DNA of 64,000 nt from Flabesymbios commensalis (Eukaryota > Annelida > Polychaeta > Terebellida > Flabelligeridae), in NCBI GenBank assembly GCA_964017125.1, contig OZ024905.1, forward strand, positions 34,569,534 to 34,633,533, read 5' to 3'. The position numbers and the translations under genes were made by a program. Of the stretch, positions 1-15,500 are shown in pieces. Each line of letters opens with the position of its first letter. Within the stretch, counting starts at the first letter, position 1. The notes beneath the pieces are model-generated. The model saw only the letters and a list, made by a program, of their open reading frames with translations, was not told the origin of the DNA and ran no database searches.

Positions 1-354
1 GCCATTTGTTGTCAATTTAGCTAAATATCTCGGAACAGAAATTTGCATGATTAAATAAAGTTGAAATATGAAATGAAAGATGGATTACTCTCCATAACAA
101 CAGGGCCTTTCCATAGCAAGAGTCCATAAGAAAAGGGCTGCTTTTGTGTTCAATCCTTCTGAGATGGCTTGTTGCACTCATCACTATCATTATTTTTATT
201 CTGGATTGTTCTTATTTTGAATAACAAAATAGTAGATTCATATTCTGAACATAATCTGGTACTAAGGAGTTGTAGTTTGAATACATGCATACATCAAGTT
301 TGATTGATCTTGAAATTAAATATTCATTTTCTGTGTAATGCTGTTTCTGTTTAG
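1..354 (+). other. intron of the DNHD1-like gene (left edge)
   Basis: AT-rich sequence ending in the polypyrimidine tract TTTCTGTTTAG. No exon, repeat or RNA gene is recognisable. Confidence 0.6.
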
Positions 355-525
355 CTTTACAAGAAATACCTGAAGTGGAGGGCGAAGATGTAGATATGAG
401 TCTTACATCCACAAGCAATGATGGTAGTATGCCACCTATTACATCTTCACAGTTCAACAACTATGTCTCCAGCTTATTGAAACTACTTGTTGGTGAGGAA
501 ACATTGAATGGATGGCTGAAAAAAG
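355..525 (+). CDS. DNHD1: DNHD1-like exon a (AAA5 start)
   Basis: Acceptor TTTCTGTTTAG, donor AAAG|GTGAAC. The frame starts with two bases of a split codon (LQEIPEVEGEDVD...) and ends in phase 1 after NGWLKKG. An acidic, Ser/Thr-rich stretch is followed by FNNYVSSLLKLLVGEE and the W that precedes the dynein LPxDxxSxEN block. No earlier exon is visible in 1-354. Confidence 0.8.
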
Positions 526-3500
526 GTGAACGAAAGATCTAAAATTATCTGCCTTTATTTCTTATTTTTATTTTTAAACTTTGACAAGTACCGTATTATC
601 CCTAATAAACGCTCTGAACGCGGAGACACAGTTGGTGAAATAGATCATCAATTTCAAAAATAATATTTATATGACTGGTAATTTCAATCAAATAACATAA
701 TTAAAAATATGGTAGAAGATTGTGTACTCCAAAACACAGTTATTCCGTTGTTTGTAGTAGCTTAGAATTTTCTTTAAGCAGTAATTAGTAATGGGGTCTA
801 TCTACACAATTGGGAGTCATGACTATATTTTTAAATGTAACTGAATATCGAAATACAGGTTATATAATAAAATACAGGTATCTGTGGAATAAACATATTA
901 TTTTCAAATACACCTAGTTCAGAGTAATGCTTCTTTTACCATCAATTGTATGGCTCATGTATTTTTGTCACACAGATATTGGCGGGCGTCAGCTGGAAAA
1001 TGCTGCCATTGTTTTCTCATCCTGGCAGAAGCCACCTTTGCTTATTGATCCATACAATGAAGGAGTGGATCAACTCCGGCGACTCAGTGCTAGCATGCAT
1101 CAACATAGACTGATAGATCTAGATACAGACACCAGGTTAGTCGTACAAGTAGTCACTATGTACAACATGACTGAAGCTGAAAGCTGAAATATATATTTAA
1201 TATTGTATGTGCATGAAAACTTATATACCCATACATTCTACTATTTGTAATAGTTAGTATGTTAATTTTTCCATTATATATATATATATCCAATTTAAAG
1301 TGAATGTTCTTTCTTTTGAATTTTCAATTTTATTACTTGCACATATTTTTTTCTATGTATGCTACAATTTCTAAAAGTATCTTTCTTTGATTATTTTCCT
1401 TTCAACTGCACATTAAAAAAAATCTTGGAACTGTATATTTACCACCTTGATATTATTAGGTTGTGTATCGACGCAGCTGTTTTTTTAGATTGTGTTATTT
1501 CATTTTCCCTTCTTTCCATCATTATGTCTATATCAGTACAATAACTATTATTGACAACATTAAATTTCGGTTTTGGGGGAATGAAAATGACATTGGCGGA
1601 TATACTACGGTTTACGTTGGTGTCCAGGTCAACTCAATAGACAGAGATAAATATTGCAGTTTTTTTATCACACCATTAAAACTGCCATCATGCCCTACAG
1701 TACAGTACTTTCTGTCTTATTATGCTTCCCCCGCAGAGTGGGGAAGGTTATGCCCCCGTCGCGGAGCGAGAGATAGCATTTTGTTTTCGGGTTGCTCGGC
1801 CGGCTATTTTTTATACCGCAGTAACAGAATCATCTTATACCGTGGTATAACAAGATCGTCATACAGTGCAGGAGACCGCAGATCGTTATTTTTTATTTCA
1901 TTTTGCACAGTAGCAGGCAAAAGGTTAATTCGACGCGTCTCATTTACAATTTCCTTATAGGATTCATTTATAAAGTGGTACCATCTTTTGGACCACAAAC
2001 TGTGTTTTACCAGGTTTCTAATATATCACTTTTACCACTTGATGGGATCTTAATTTATTTGATTGTTATATCATGGATCCAACGTCAATATTTTTTTTTA
2101 TTTTCTCGGTTCTTTAGATCAATCCCACTAAACAGCAGTGCACTTTGTAACTACATGTACCTCTCTATGAATATTGCATCAGAATCAGCACATTTATCCA
2201 TGTGTTCTATTTTACTACTTATTGCTAGTGCTATTATGATATTTCAATTCCCACTATAACAATAATTGACACACATTACTTGGAATTATAAATTAATTGG
2301 TATTGCTAAATATTGGATATTTAAGTCATTCATTTAATATATTTCTACACAGATGGATAGATCAGAAGAAAAGGTATCAACTATATTGTTCAGGAAAAAA
2401 ATATCATCAATTGGCTAGAAATAAAATATTTTTTGTAGACCAAGCTTTTCCTTTTTGTCTGGCATTGTAGGAATATATTATTGCTTTTTTACCTAGAATT
2501 ACCACCATATTGGTAGGCCTACAAGAGAACAGTTTCCTTTTACATCCCACCTGCTTATTTATATTAATTTATTTTTTTGTGTCATAATCTAGTCTGCTTA
2601 TCTACATTTGTTGCAACTTATGTGTTTATGTATTGATTTAAAGATTAGGATTAGTCCTAGATGGAGATTACAGAAAATTTCCATTTGAAACTAGATTTGA
2701 AAGTACAGTAAACCTGTACATACCGGAATGGCTTGCGGACAACGGTTTTTTTCTGTCTGGACAGGCTCCGTTTTGGACAGGGTTTTTGCCTTGCTTTTCT
2801 TTTCTGGCAAATTTTTACTTGCGACAATGATTGAAATTAAAATTATGGGCTTGTCCTCAGAGTAACATGCTCGTCCCGCAATAATGCCTTACTTGAGAAG
2901 AACAGTCCACCAGTTATATCTTTTTATTTTAAAAGAGTTTGTATATGATTCATGCGTACAATTTTCAACAATCAGCTCTTCAAAAACACTCTGCAAGATA
3001 AATGCTGCTGATAAAATTTATCATTGTGAAGATTTATCATATTCTGCAGACAAATATATACATGATGCAAGATAAAGCTTGCCTAGGGAATAAAATGATA
3101 TCCTTGCACATGTATCAACAAATTTAATTTTTTTCTTCAAGTTTATTTTTGGTTTGTTATGTTTATATTTTATGTTGCGAAAATAGATTGGTTAGATATC
3201 GTCGCCTCGGAGCTAATGGATCCTATCTGCCACTCTGACGAGTGTCAGATAGGATCCTTTAGCTCTGAGGCGACGATATGTTAGTGTATATAATACCCTG
3301 ATGAAATCATATTCTCTGATACCAAGACCACCCTAATTAAACGAAATGGTTGTAGTACACATTACTGATTGGTTTGTAGGTGACAAATGTTTTACAATAA
3401 TTCTTTCATATTATGGCACTGGACATTTTGTTAGATCTTTCCAGTAGATGGGTCTAGTGTTGTGTACACACAACATGTTGTGTAGTCTGTAGTGACATCA

Positions 3501-6500
3501 GCTAGTACTGGGTTTACTGCTATGGTAGTTAGGCAGCCTGACCCTGCTGGCTACTGACAGGGGCGGATCCAAGATTTGAAAAAGGAGGGGGTGCAGGGGA
3601 AGATTTTTTTGGTCAATTTAGGGGACTTTTTAAAGAATTTGGTGCAAAAAGGGGTGGGCGTGCGCCACCCCCCCCCCTCTCTGGATCCGCGCCTGAGTGA
3701 TGTAATATTGTCTCCCTACAATGAAAGTCATATTTCCTCAATTAAAATAATTAATTTTTGAAGGCAAGGTGGGATTCACCTAATGATTTAGATTATTTCA
3801 TTTGAAATAACTGCTATCTGTTGGCCATTTGGTAATATCAGTTTAAGCCTTTCAAATTACTTTTCTTAAAGTAGCAATTTTTTTAGATATGGCCCAAGAG
3901 CTGTCAGCTACTTTTCAATTTATAAGTTATTATAAGTTTTGAAAAGTTAATCTCAATTTAAATAACATTTTGTTTTAGTGAGCCAAGCAAGTGGAGTATG
4001 GTGGAGCTACCACTATTCCTTCTAATGATGTATTATCTTGTTATCTTAAAGCAGCCCCTTGGGATGACATCAATTTTCGTTTTTAACTCTGTACTGAAGT
4101 AGTGTATCCCACGGATCATGTTTTTATTTTTTTCAGAATTTTCATATTTTTACAAATATTTTTAATCAACATTTCTATGAAACCAGGAGTAACCCAAACA
4201 AACTATTTGTATACCCGAAGGACGATTGAATGTTTTCACAGCATTGGGCCACATGCTGATGGCATCGGCCCAGCGTTGGGTAGACAATCAGTGCTGCAGG
4301 TGTGTCCTCCCGTGTTCTGACTATAAGACACCAATTAGTGGCGAATGCTCTGATTTTACCATCTGATACGTGGGAGTATGTGATGTGAAGTGCTGAATAT
4401 TGCTGACTTGTTTTGTTTACATGGCAATATACGACCTGGAAATATAACTATTTCACTATTTTTTGGTGCTTTAAAATTGTTTTTTGACTTTTTCAGTTAA
4501 GATCAGTAGGCTAAATAGATTTATATTGACAACATTGAAAATGTCTCATCCCAAGGGGTCCCTTTAATGTAAAAATATCCTGTTGGTATAATTATTTTGA
4601 AACTGAAGGTGAAATTTTCATGATCATTTTTAAGTAAATCAGATTATTGATGTTAAATGTATGATCACACAGGTCTGATCCTCAGCTGCTGTTGGCCCTG
4701 GAAAAGAGTATACAGCGTGGACGACCTGTTTTAATGAGAAATTGCCAGCCTCAAATTGATTGCTTGCTGCATCCAATCATACAACATCGTAACACAGCTC
4801 TGGAATATGGCAAGCAAGAAGGTCAGTAATAATATCTCATACATCATAAAAAAATATAGCGAGGAAATAGAGATTTAACAGGGTAAATTTATCTCACTAT
4901 TTAATATTTCAAATAATTTCGCTTCATTGTGCATAATAGCTCTATATTTCCTGTGCACATTAATTGCTTGCTGCAATCAGGCTTTGGTATATAGCACACA
5001 AAAAGCCTAGATATGACTTTATTGATGTTCAACCCTCACTGCTATGGACGACTATAGTTGGCCAATTCACCCAGTTTTTCCCTTTCTGAAAATCATTGGT
5101 TTCTTTCTATTGGTATTTGTGTTTTAAAGATATTAGATTAACTGGTACTATTTGTTTTTAAATTCAAGGGTTTTTACTATCAGATGGTTTATGATGAAAA
5201 AAATGCGTCAGAAATTACTCGGTGGGCATCCTTGTGAAAAAACAGAACACGCCCTAAGTTCACAACAGTGGCTACACGGGCTGCGCAAGGAGCCAGCCAC
5301 TGTGACAGACAGGCTTGATTCCTGATTATTGCGGGTTCATAGAGTCAGGTCTTATTTTTTTAAATTGACCAATAAGGAGACATTTGCCTGGAAATTGGTC
5401 GCAGCGGGAAACCTGCCTTCCTTGTACATGTAATATGCTGGTAGCCTTGCCTGTCTTTCAAAACGTATCATCAGACCAATTACAGTGTGTGATATGCAGA
5501 ACTAAGTCAGTGTCGAATGCTGATCTCTGAATCACCGAACCTAGCATCACCATGACCTCATATTGAACTGACCATCTTCACTGAACACTGTCAATAACCA
5601 CACTGACTGGGTGGCCAGCCCTAGTCACTGGGTACAGTGAAACACTTCTCAGACAGAAACCCAAATTTAAGTTGATGTACCAGTTTCAATAGTTGATCAC
5701 CATCTGCTACACTGGTCCAACATTGAACCAACATATGCTCAGCATCTTATGTGTTGTATGTGCTCAGACCGTCACGGCATATCTTGGCGTACAATAACAC
5801 AAACTATCAGTCAATTACTTGTGGTATTGTATTTTAAAAACAAAAAACTACTGTATTTAAAAGATATTTATGCTGCCGGAAATGGTATCAGATGACAAAC
5901 AAACCTATTGTTTTCAGATTCACGTTTGATAAGTTTCTGTGGAAGGAAGATTCTATGTCATCCAGATTTTCGTCTTTTTTTGACAATCACCCAAGCGAAT
6001 CCCAGATTAACACCAGCTATCGCATCTGCAGCCACACTTGTTAACTACAGCAGTAACTCAGAAGCTTTACAGGTATATTCATGATACTAATATCCTACTA
6101 TTCATGGTTGCAGCTACCTTGTAATCAGATATTTCAATAAAGCATCATAAGATATGGTATTTTCTTAAAAATATCCAGATATAACTTTACATTCTTGTAA
6201 TATTTGCTATTGAAAAATAAATGTCGTTTTTAACAGCCATTTATACCCAATCTGTTTTGTTGTGGTTTTCAAGCGACATATCGATAACTATTATATATAT
6301 GGTCCATCCGTAGGATAGACAAATGCTGTGAAGAAGTGTCAGAATGTCATTTACTGTCTATTTGAAGATAACATGTGACACTATGCACTTATTTCATTTC
6401 ATTTCATTTCATAAAATGTAGCTAAAGATACATGGTTAGCAACTACATGTATATATTTCTACTATATAATAGTACTACATAACTTTTAAATGATGAAAGT

Positions 6501-9500
6501 TATGTGTTCTAATGGAATTTAATTTTTTTGTTTTTTAATAAACAGGAAGAGTTTCTAAGCAGAGCTTTTGCCTGCTTGCGCCCAGCACTCTTTGCTGAAA
6601 GACGAGTAGCTTTACACAGTTGGCATGCGAACCAGCAAGGGCTACAAGACATTATTAAACATTTCCGTGAACATCTACATTTGAACAGCAATCAGAAGCA
6701 ATTGTTTGGTGAGAAGAATGTAGATGTAATTGATGATTTGATGAAGAAAACATCTCAGGTTAGTACAGTGAAGAAACTTGATTTAATTATGAATATCTAT
6801 TTGTATCTCACCCAACCCAACCAGAGCACTGAATATTGAATCATCCTGTCGCTAATTGTACATATTGGCGGTTGTCTCTATTTGTCAAATCTACAAATTT
6901 CATTGCACTAGGGCCAACATAGTACAGTATGGCCAATGTGTTTTTATCCCCCGAGCACGAAGTAGGGCAGGGGATATTCTCATCAGCATGTCTGGCCGTT
7001 CGGCTGTGCATCCATGTTTCATTTCCCGACAATAGCTTGGAATCTGGTAGCTGGATTGTTTTCTTATAGCATACACACATCCGTAAGGGGGTGTAGATGT
7101 GCCTTTTGGGGATTGTGACCTTTGACCTAATTTTTTACCTTTGATTTTTTGGCCATTTAATTCAATTGATAGTGGATGATAAGTTCAGTTTCCGTACGAT
7201 ATCCTGGAAAGCATTTGCTGGATAGTTTTCAAATTGCACACTTACATCCCTTAGGGGGTGAAGATGTGCCTGACCCTAGATACTGGACAACTGATATGAG
7301 GGTATTCACGGCTATACCAATATAATTGTGGTTGAGCATTCTAAGAGGCCTAACTGGGAAAACAAAATCCATTGGCCCAATGTTAATGCAGCATCGTAAA
7401 TGCATCACAATATTTGTAGTGTGCTAATAATATTGTGTGTCTGTGGCGGAATCACATTGTGTCTGTGGGGTGTAAAATAATTGCATATTTTGTGTGTACA
7501 AGCCACGAAAAATTACATGAGAGAGATTTATCATACTATCCTTTATTTGCCACTTTTGCCATGTAACATATAATATGATGAACAATGACAATTATATACA
7601 TACAGTACATTAATATTTCGTTATATAACTCCTATAATAATTTCCTTCTTTATTTATCAGTTTTCAATGACTGTTTTGGTTTTTCCACAGATGTCTGAAC
7701 GAGTGGCATTATCTTGCAACATACTCAACCAACTTAATGAGCTAAAAAATGAGCTTCAGCCTCTGGCGCAGCGAGCCTCCATGTTGTATGATCTGCTACG
7801 TAGTTTGCCAGTTCTACAGCACGAGTATCAGTTCACTTTGCCATATTTTCTGAAGCTTTTTGATGAAGCTCTGGGGGGAGAGCTACCTGATGATTATACT
7901 GTTGACAGTGATAACGAGGCTGTGAGTATGCATGCTTATAGTTATCTGGCAGAAGTATCATGGATGTAAAAGAGAACAGAAACATGATAGACTGTTATTT
8001 CCTGTTTTTAGGACTTTTCTGATGATGAAGATAGTAAGCCGCCTCAGGATCAGCCTGGCACACCAACTTCACAAGCGGAATCTGGTGAGTTGCTCAATGG
8101 GTATTCAAAAACGGCATTATACTGCAAAATAAACTACATATAAGCATGTCCATGCGCATTGCTTGTATCAGGCTGTTACATCATGGCAGGATGCCCAATG
8201 GCCATGTAGGCTAGTGCTTCCTGGGTGCACATTGTGCTACAAATATTCCAGAGTGGGTCACCACTTTAAATGCCTCTTCTTAGTGCATAAACCCTGTATA
8301 GCCTCAATAATGACTGAAACTAAATCCTTAAAGGTACAGTTGAACCTCATTATAAGGAACACACAAAAAAATTGTGGATACAACCAGTGGTGGATCAACC
8401 AGTGGTGGATCCAGGAATTGAGAGGCGCCGATTTTTGCAAGAATTTATACACACCACAGCCGGCACTTATATGCTCTAGAGGGGTCGGGGATGCACTCCA
8501 GAAAATATTGAATTCTGAGGCCTTAAAGTATGCATGCTATACCGTAGTTCAGCCAAAATATGTCCGCTTGTTTGTTTGGGGGAACTTGAACGGGTAGGGG
8601 GGGGGGGGCGCGTCCGGCTGTGCCCTCCTCTGGATCCGCCACTGACAACAACATATTCTTATGGAAGTGATCACATAGAATTAAGTTTTGCTTATTCGGA
8701 AATCATTTGCAGCAATTTTTTTCATGACATACCACTCTTCGACTTCCAAAATCACATTCTATATTATGCTTCGAATGAAATGAAGAAATTATAACTTAAT
8801 TTTCTGTTTGTCTTGAATATATTTTTGTAGACCACATGTACTTGCAACTGGTTGTCATTTGTTACAACAGTTTTTGCATTGATCAATGATTTAATACCAC
8901 ACCTCGCTAAAATGAGAAGGGTAACTATGGCAGAGCAAGCTGCACAAATTAGCACAACATGTCCCGGTCACACATTAATCATTCTGCAGGTTACCCAGGG
9001 ACAGGGAAAATTGTTCAATATTTTAACTGCAGTGAAAACATGGGGAATTCTAATTTTTTGTGATAAACATGTTTCTTGCCTTACTGATAAAACGTTTTTT
9101 TACCCTTTAGTCTTAATGAATGAGGGGTGTAGTGATCCCTAGGAACAGGCAGGGGGTGCAAGACCTTCAGTTGAGGACTTTTCTTTTTCATCCACATGTG
9201 CACTTACCTAATCTTAAGATCAAGATCGATATTCAGTGGCCTTAACCTAGTTTTTAGCCACATGTTCTATACTAATCTATACTACAGAGCAAGTTTGACC
9301 TAATTTCAAGGTCACCAGGGCACAAAAAGTAGAATCAGCTGAATAAGGCCTTGTCTAAAGAGCCTAATTGTTTTAGCCACATGTGCCCTACCCTTAAGTT
9401 AATGTTCGAGACTCGGTGACCTTGATCATGTGTTGATGTTAATGTTAAGGGTGTGTTGATGTTAATTGACAGGATTACAGCTGTGTGGTTCTGCCATAAA

Positions 9501-12500
9501 TTTCTGGCTATTTTTAGCTCCCGCCGTCACCGTAGGTGAGACGGAGGGAGCTATGGATTCTACCTCTGTTTTTTTTGCCTCTTTTTTTGCCTATAACTTT
9601 GTAAGAAAATAAGCTAGGATAACAATTTTTGGTATGTGGGTTACTTCCAGGTGGATAATGGACAGGTTAAAATATTTTTAATCTGAATTCAATACGCAAG
9701 GTCGCGGAGGAGAAAATGATGATGTTACGGCGTTGGGCCGTTGGGCCGTCTGTAAACAATTTGTTTCCGAAGCATATCTCTGAAAGTACTTGTCCGATTG
9801 TCTTCAAATTTTACACACAACACCCCTAGGGGGTCTAGTTGTGCCTTTTGGGGTATTTGAACTTTGACCTACTTCTGGTTCAGAACTATGACCTATTTAG
9901 ACGTTTTGACGCGCACTTCGTTTCCGGAGCAGATCTCGAAAAGTACTGGGCCAATGACAGTCATATTGCACATACATGTTCTCTAAGGTCCCTAGTTGTG
10001 CCTTTTCAGGTTTTTGGACCTTGACCTTGAAGTTGACCCAGCACTTTGACCTAATTTATAACATCGATAAATCCGACTGAAAGATTTTGCAGAATATCAT
10101 GAAAACCGCTCAAGATAGCTACACCATTACTATAAAACAAATTGTGAGGTTTCAGGAGAGGATGCATCTTGAAAAATTCAAGTCAGAAAATCAAAAATGG
10201 CCGCCTATCTGACATTATTCACCTCGACAGGCCTGATATTGCGGAATATCATGAAAACCGCTCAAGATAGCTACACCATTTATATCAAATAAATTGTAAG
10301 GTTTCAGGAGAGGATGCATCTTGAAAAATTTCAAGTTGATAAAATTCAAAATGGCCGCCTATCGGCCATTATTCACCTCGACAGGCCTGATATTGTGGAA
10401 TATCATGAAAACCGCTCAAGATATCTACACAATTACTATAAAACAAATTGTAAGGTTTCAGGAGAGGATGCATTTTGAAAAAAATCAACTTGTCCAAGTT
10501 CAAAATGGCCGCCAATCGGCCATTATTCACTTTCACATGGCCGTTATTTGGTAAACCGTGCTAGATGGCTGGACCATTACTATAAAACAAAATGTGTGAT
10601 TTCAGGAGAGGATGCATCTTGAAAAAATTCGACTCGATAAAATTCAAAATGGCCGCTTATCGGCCATTATTCACTTTCACATGGCCGATATTTGGTCAAC
10701 CGTGCTAGATGGCTAGACCATTACTATAAAACGAAATGTGAGATTTCAGATGAGGATGCATCTTGAAAAAAATTGACTTGATCAAATTTAAAATGGCCGC
10801 CTTTTGGGCCATTATTCATTTTCACATGGCTGATATTTGGTAAACCGTGCTAGATGGCTAGACCATTACCTGATTACTATAAAACAAAGTGTGAGTTTTC
10901 GGGGGAGGATGCACCCTGAAAATTTTTAACTTATGAATTCAAAATGGCCGACAATCAGCATTATTTACCTCGATAGGCCTGATATCAGGTAAACGGGGCT
11001 AGATAGCTAGACCATTACTTTAAAAAAAAATGTGACGTTCCGAGAGAGGATGCCTTTTAAAAACTTTCGACTCAATTGAAGTCAAAATGGCCGCCTATCG
11101 GCCACTATTTACTTTCACATTGCTGATATTTGGTAAACCGTGTTAGATAGCTGGACCATTACTATAAAACAAAATGTGAGATTACAAGAGAGGATGCATC
11201 TTGAAAAAAATTGACTCGATCAAATTCAAAATGGCCGCCTATCGGCCATTATTCACTTTCACATGGGCGATATTTGGTAAACCGTGCTAGATGGCTAGAC
11301 CATTACTATAGAATAAAATGTGAGATTTCAGCTGAGGATGCATCTTGGAAAATTTCGACTTGATCAAATTCAAAATGGCCGCCTTTAGGCCATTATTCAC
11401 TTTCACATGGCCGATATTTGTTAAACCGTGCTAGATAGCTAGACGATTACTATAGAATGAAATGTGAGATTTCAGCTGAGAATGCATCTTGAAAAATTCT
11501 GACTCGATCAAATTCAAAATGGCCCCCTATCAGCCATTATTTACTTTCACATGCCCAATATTTTGCAAACTGTGTTAGATGCTAGTCCATTACTATAAAA
11601 CAAAATTTGAGGTTTCGGGGGAGGATGCACCCTAAGTTTTTAACTAATTTATATCGAATTCAAAATGACGGTGAATCAGCTATTAGTTACCTCGATTGGC
11701 CTGATATCGGGTAAACTGTGCCAGATAGGTAAACCATTACTGAGATACTGATTAGGATCATTAATTTCAATGGATGTTTGCAATCTCTGACAGACTGTCT
11801 AGTTCTTATCTTACTCTTAGACTGGGCTTCTTAGACCTAGTTGTCTTGCGTCTTGATTTTTGACCTAGCCTAGGACTACATTAATAACCCTATACAAAAT
11901 TGCTTAAATCAAATTCTAATTCGGAGCGGGAGCTCCTGGACTTATGTAGTCTTGTTTGTTCTTATGTGCAGCATCATATTGTATCTATAAAATTTATATA
12001 ATGATAAAGTTTTCTTCCTATCTACCCAGGGACAGAAAAGCGTGAAGAGGAACTGAAACAAGATGAAGTAGATGAAAATAAATCTAATGCCCAAGATGAA
12101 GGTATGGTTGTAAATTTGACATACTTAGAGGATGTAAAATAAGCTGCTCTGTTATAATTAAACTGTGCCTAGTGGTAAAAATGACCTTTTGTGTTGTGAC
12201 ATGACACATTGTTCTGTAAGACCCATTGTGAAATGTCCTTATCTCCATCAGCTGATCATACTTACACATGTAGCCTGTAGGCAGTTACTTGCTATTATGA
12301 ACTTTTACGAATATATGGGAAAACTTCACCTTTCAAGAACAGTTGTAACATATTTCACACAAGTTATTATTACATGTGCTAATCATCAAAGCTCTACCTA
12401 CTGTATTTTGAAACAACAACATATTAAAAATAATGCAGCAAGGATTATATGTTGAAAAAAAATTGATTATGTGACACCTCTTTTGAAACAGTTACATGCC

Positions 12501-15500
12501 AATGTGATTAGGCCTATGTTTGTTTGTAGCGCCAAAGAGCAACGTGAGGTTGGATATTGCGGCACAAAAATGTATATTATTATTTTTCTTATTATTTATG
12601 GCATGATACATTTATGTATACACACCTGATAAATCTTGTGCTAATCATAAAAATACCATGCATTCGAGGGCTGGCAAGGAGCCATACTTAGATAGAGGTA
12701 CATAGGTTGGCCTTAGTCAACTTTTAATAATATTGCTTGCGGTATTTTCATGGGATCTTCTATTTGACAATATAGTGAGTGTATGTTAGTCAATCTCCGT
12801 GAGTGCAAGAAGAATTTATGAAGAGCATATCAATTTTTGTACTTTCTTTCCAGGCACTGTTGAGGAAGAGAAAGAGACAGAAGAAGATACACTACCAACA
12901 TTTGTTTTACCAGAATATGTTGAGTTGCCATCAGAGGGGGCAGACCTATCAAGTCTACCTCAAAACAGAATAGCAGAACTCGTGAACAAAATTACTTTGC
13001 TTGTTTGCCGCCGCATACAACAGTTAGTATTGTTAATTTATTGCATGTCCAAATGAATAAAAAATTATATTGCCCTATACTTAGATTGTGATGATTAATC
13101 ATTTAAAGTTGCTTAGTATGCCGTGTTTTTCTCATTTTTTGAAATGAAGTGGTATTTGGTGACATTACTCTACCTTACCCTACCTTGTACTAAATCACAT
13201 ACCTAAGTTCAATACTATCAGCTAACATTCATCTATTGCTATTATATCATATTTTTTTTCTATTCTATTTAATTTTGAAGACAATGTAAACTTGAGTCTC
13301 TTTTCCGCTTTCCCTACAGAAGCCTGTATGAAGAGCATAGGCTGCTGTTTGCCACATTGCTATGTCTGAATATACAGGAGGAATCTGGAAAGTTCAGTCC
13401 AGAAGAAATTACTATGCTGCAACAAGGTAACATGACATCCCATCAAACACGACGCACTAACCTGATGTTGTTTCAATGCTGGTTACCTTTTTAGGCCTCA
13501 GCCAAAGTACTATTGTGGTCATCAGGCGCGTCCGTTTGTCCATCTGCCTGTCCGTCCGTCCGCTACTTTTTCATATACTGGTTAAGGCCATTCCATTTTG
13601 ATTAGCTGGATTACGGATCCGGCGACGACAAAAGAGCCAAAAAGGAAAAAAAAAAAAATTATCATGATTTCTTTTTTTTTAATATGCGGCGATCTAATAT
13701 CCTAGCCATAACATTTGAAAAAAAACAAAACAATTTTTTTATTTTTACCACTCTACAATCTCAAAATATTATACAATATTGCATGAAACATATATTTAAT
13801 ATATCCTATTCTAATATATGTATTCATTGTCAGTCATGACAGAAGCTGGCTGATCGCCACCGTCGGCGATATGTTTGTTTGTTTGTTTGTTTGTTTGGGT
13901 TAGCTAGCCCAGAAGCTAGGCTGCCTGGGCCTTCCGATAAACATCGATTCAACCTCGCCTCAACGCTATAACATTGGCAGTGTCATCACCGCCTTTTGAA
14001 TCGAGGGCTGCGATTAGCTTAGAGCGGGGGGAAATCCGGGATTCCTTTTTCTCAGCCTATCACATAGGCCTACATCCTTGTAAGTTGCATGCAGGCTTGG
14101 GGCTTAGTTATAATAAATATAATAGTTTGATTCTGAAATCCACATTTTAATTTTTTTCCGACTGACGCCTCCTCTGAAGTCCCAAAAAATCCTTAATCCA
14201 ACTAATCAAATTGGAATGGCCTAATCATGGCCATAGCTTGACTAATTTTACATTTGACCTTTCTGAGACCCCTATGATCTTGACTTTTTTCTAATCAGCA
14301 AATTTTCTTGTTAACACAATACATTCAACATTTTTTTATTTCGCTGTGAAATTTATACCATACATTTCACTAATAGCCCGGATGAGTTCGAAATTGGGCA
14401 AGCTTCGACAAGACAATAGGTCATTGTGTCCAAAATGGTCGATATCGGCCATTATTTTTTTATATATCTGGAAAACCGGACCAGATAAATAAACCATTAC
14501 TAATGAACAAAATGTGTAGTTTCATATACCAGGGATATACCATGAAAAATTTCAACTTGATCAAATTCAAAATGGCCGCCCTGCTGCCACTTTTAATTTT
14601 AATATGCATTATAACTGGAAACCGTTCAAGATATCTAGACCATTACTATTGAACAAAATGAGCGGTTTCAGGTGAAGCTATACTATGGAAATTTCAACTT
14701 ATCAAAATCAAAATGGAGACCTGCGGCCACTTTTGCCTTGAATATACGTAATAACTTGAAAACTTTGCCAGATAACTAGACAATTACTATTGAACAAAAT
14801 GTGCGGTTTCAGGTAGGGATATACCATGAACAATGTCAACTTGATCAAATTTAGGATGGCCAACGTGTGGCCATTTTTGCCTTTAATATGTCTAATAACT
14901 GGAAAATCGTGCCAGATCTCTAGACCATTACTATTGATAAAAAGATTACTATGCTGCAACAAGGTAACATGACATCCCATCAAACACGACGCACTAACCT
15001 GATGTTGTTTCAATGCTGGTTACCTTTTTAGGCCTCAGCCAAAGTACTATTGTGGTCATCAGGCGCGTCCGTTTGTCCGTCCGCCTCGCCGTCCGTCCGC
15101 TACTTTTTCATATACTGGTTAAGGCCATTCCATTTTGATTAGTTGGATTACGGATCCGGCGACGACAAAAGAGCCAAAAAAAAAAAAAATTATCATGATT
15201 TCTTTTTTTTTAATATGCGGCGATCTAATATCCTAGCCATAACATTTGAAAAAAAACAAAACAATTTTTTTATTTTTACCACTCTACAATCTCAAAATAT
15301 GATACAATATTGCATGAAACATATATTTAATATATCCTATTCTAATATATGTATTCATTGTCAGTAATGACAGAAGCTGGCTGATCGCCGCCGTCGGCGA
15401 TATGTTTGTTTGTTTGTTTGTTTGTTTGGGTTAGCTAGCCCAGAAGCTAGGCTGCCTGGGCCTTCCGATAAACATCGATTCAACCTCGCCTCAACGCTAT

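Larger units (their letters stand above)
1136..4672 (+). other. 3.5-kb intron with small transposon remnants
   Basis: The flanking exons join in frame, so no exon lies here. It holds the hairpin at 3191-3284, the GGCGGATCC element at 3558-3695 and the TIR element at 4046-4567. Around 1730-1900 is a GC-richer palindromic stretch (TTCCCCCGCAGAGTGGGGAA) of unknown origin. A CAGTAAACCTG motif at 2707 resembles a pogo/Tigger-type end without a partner. Confidence 0.5.

Noticed and set aside
1463-2259. Two open frames of 165 and 118 codons in the second intron
   Set aside because: Flanking exons join in frame without them. Composition is that of AT-rich intron sequence and no dynein similarity is present.
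2706-2830. Pogo-like element starting CAGTAAACCTG
   Set aside because: Only one end is visible; no inverted partner or TA duplication could be found downstream.
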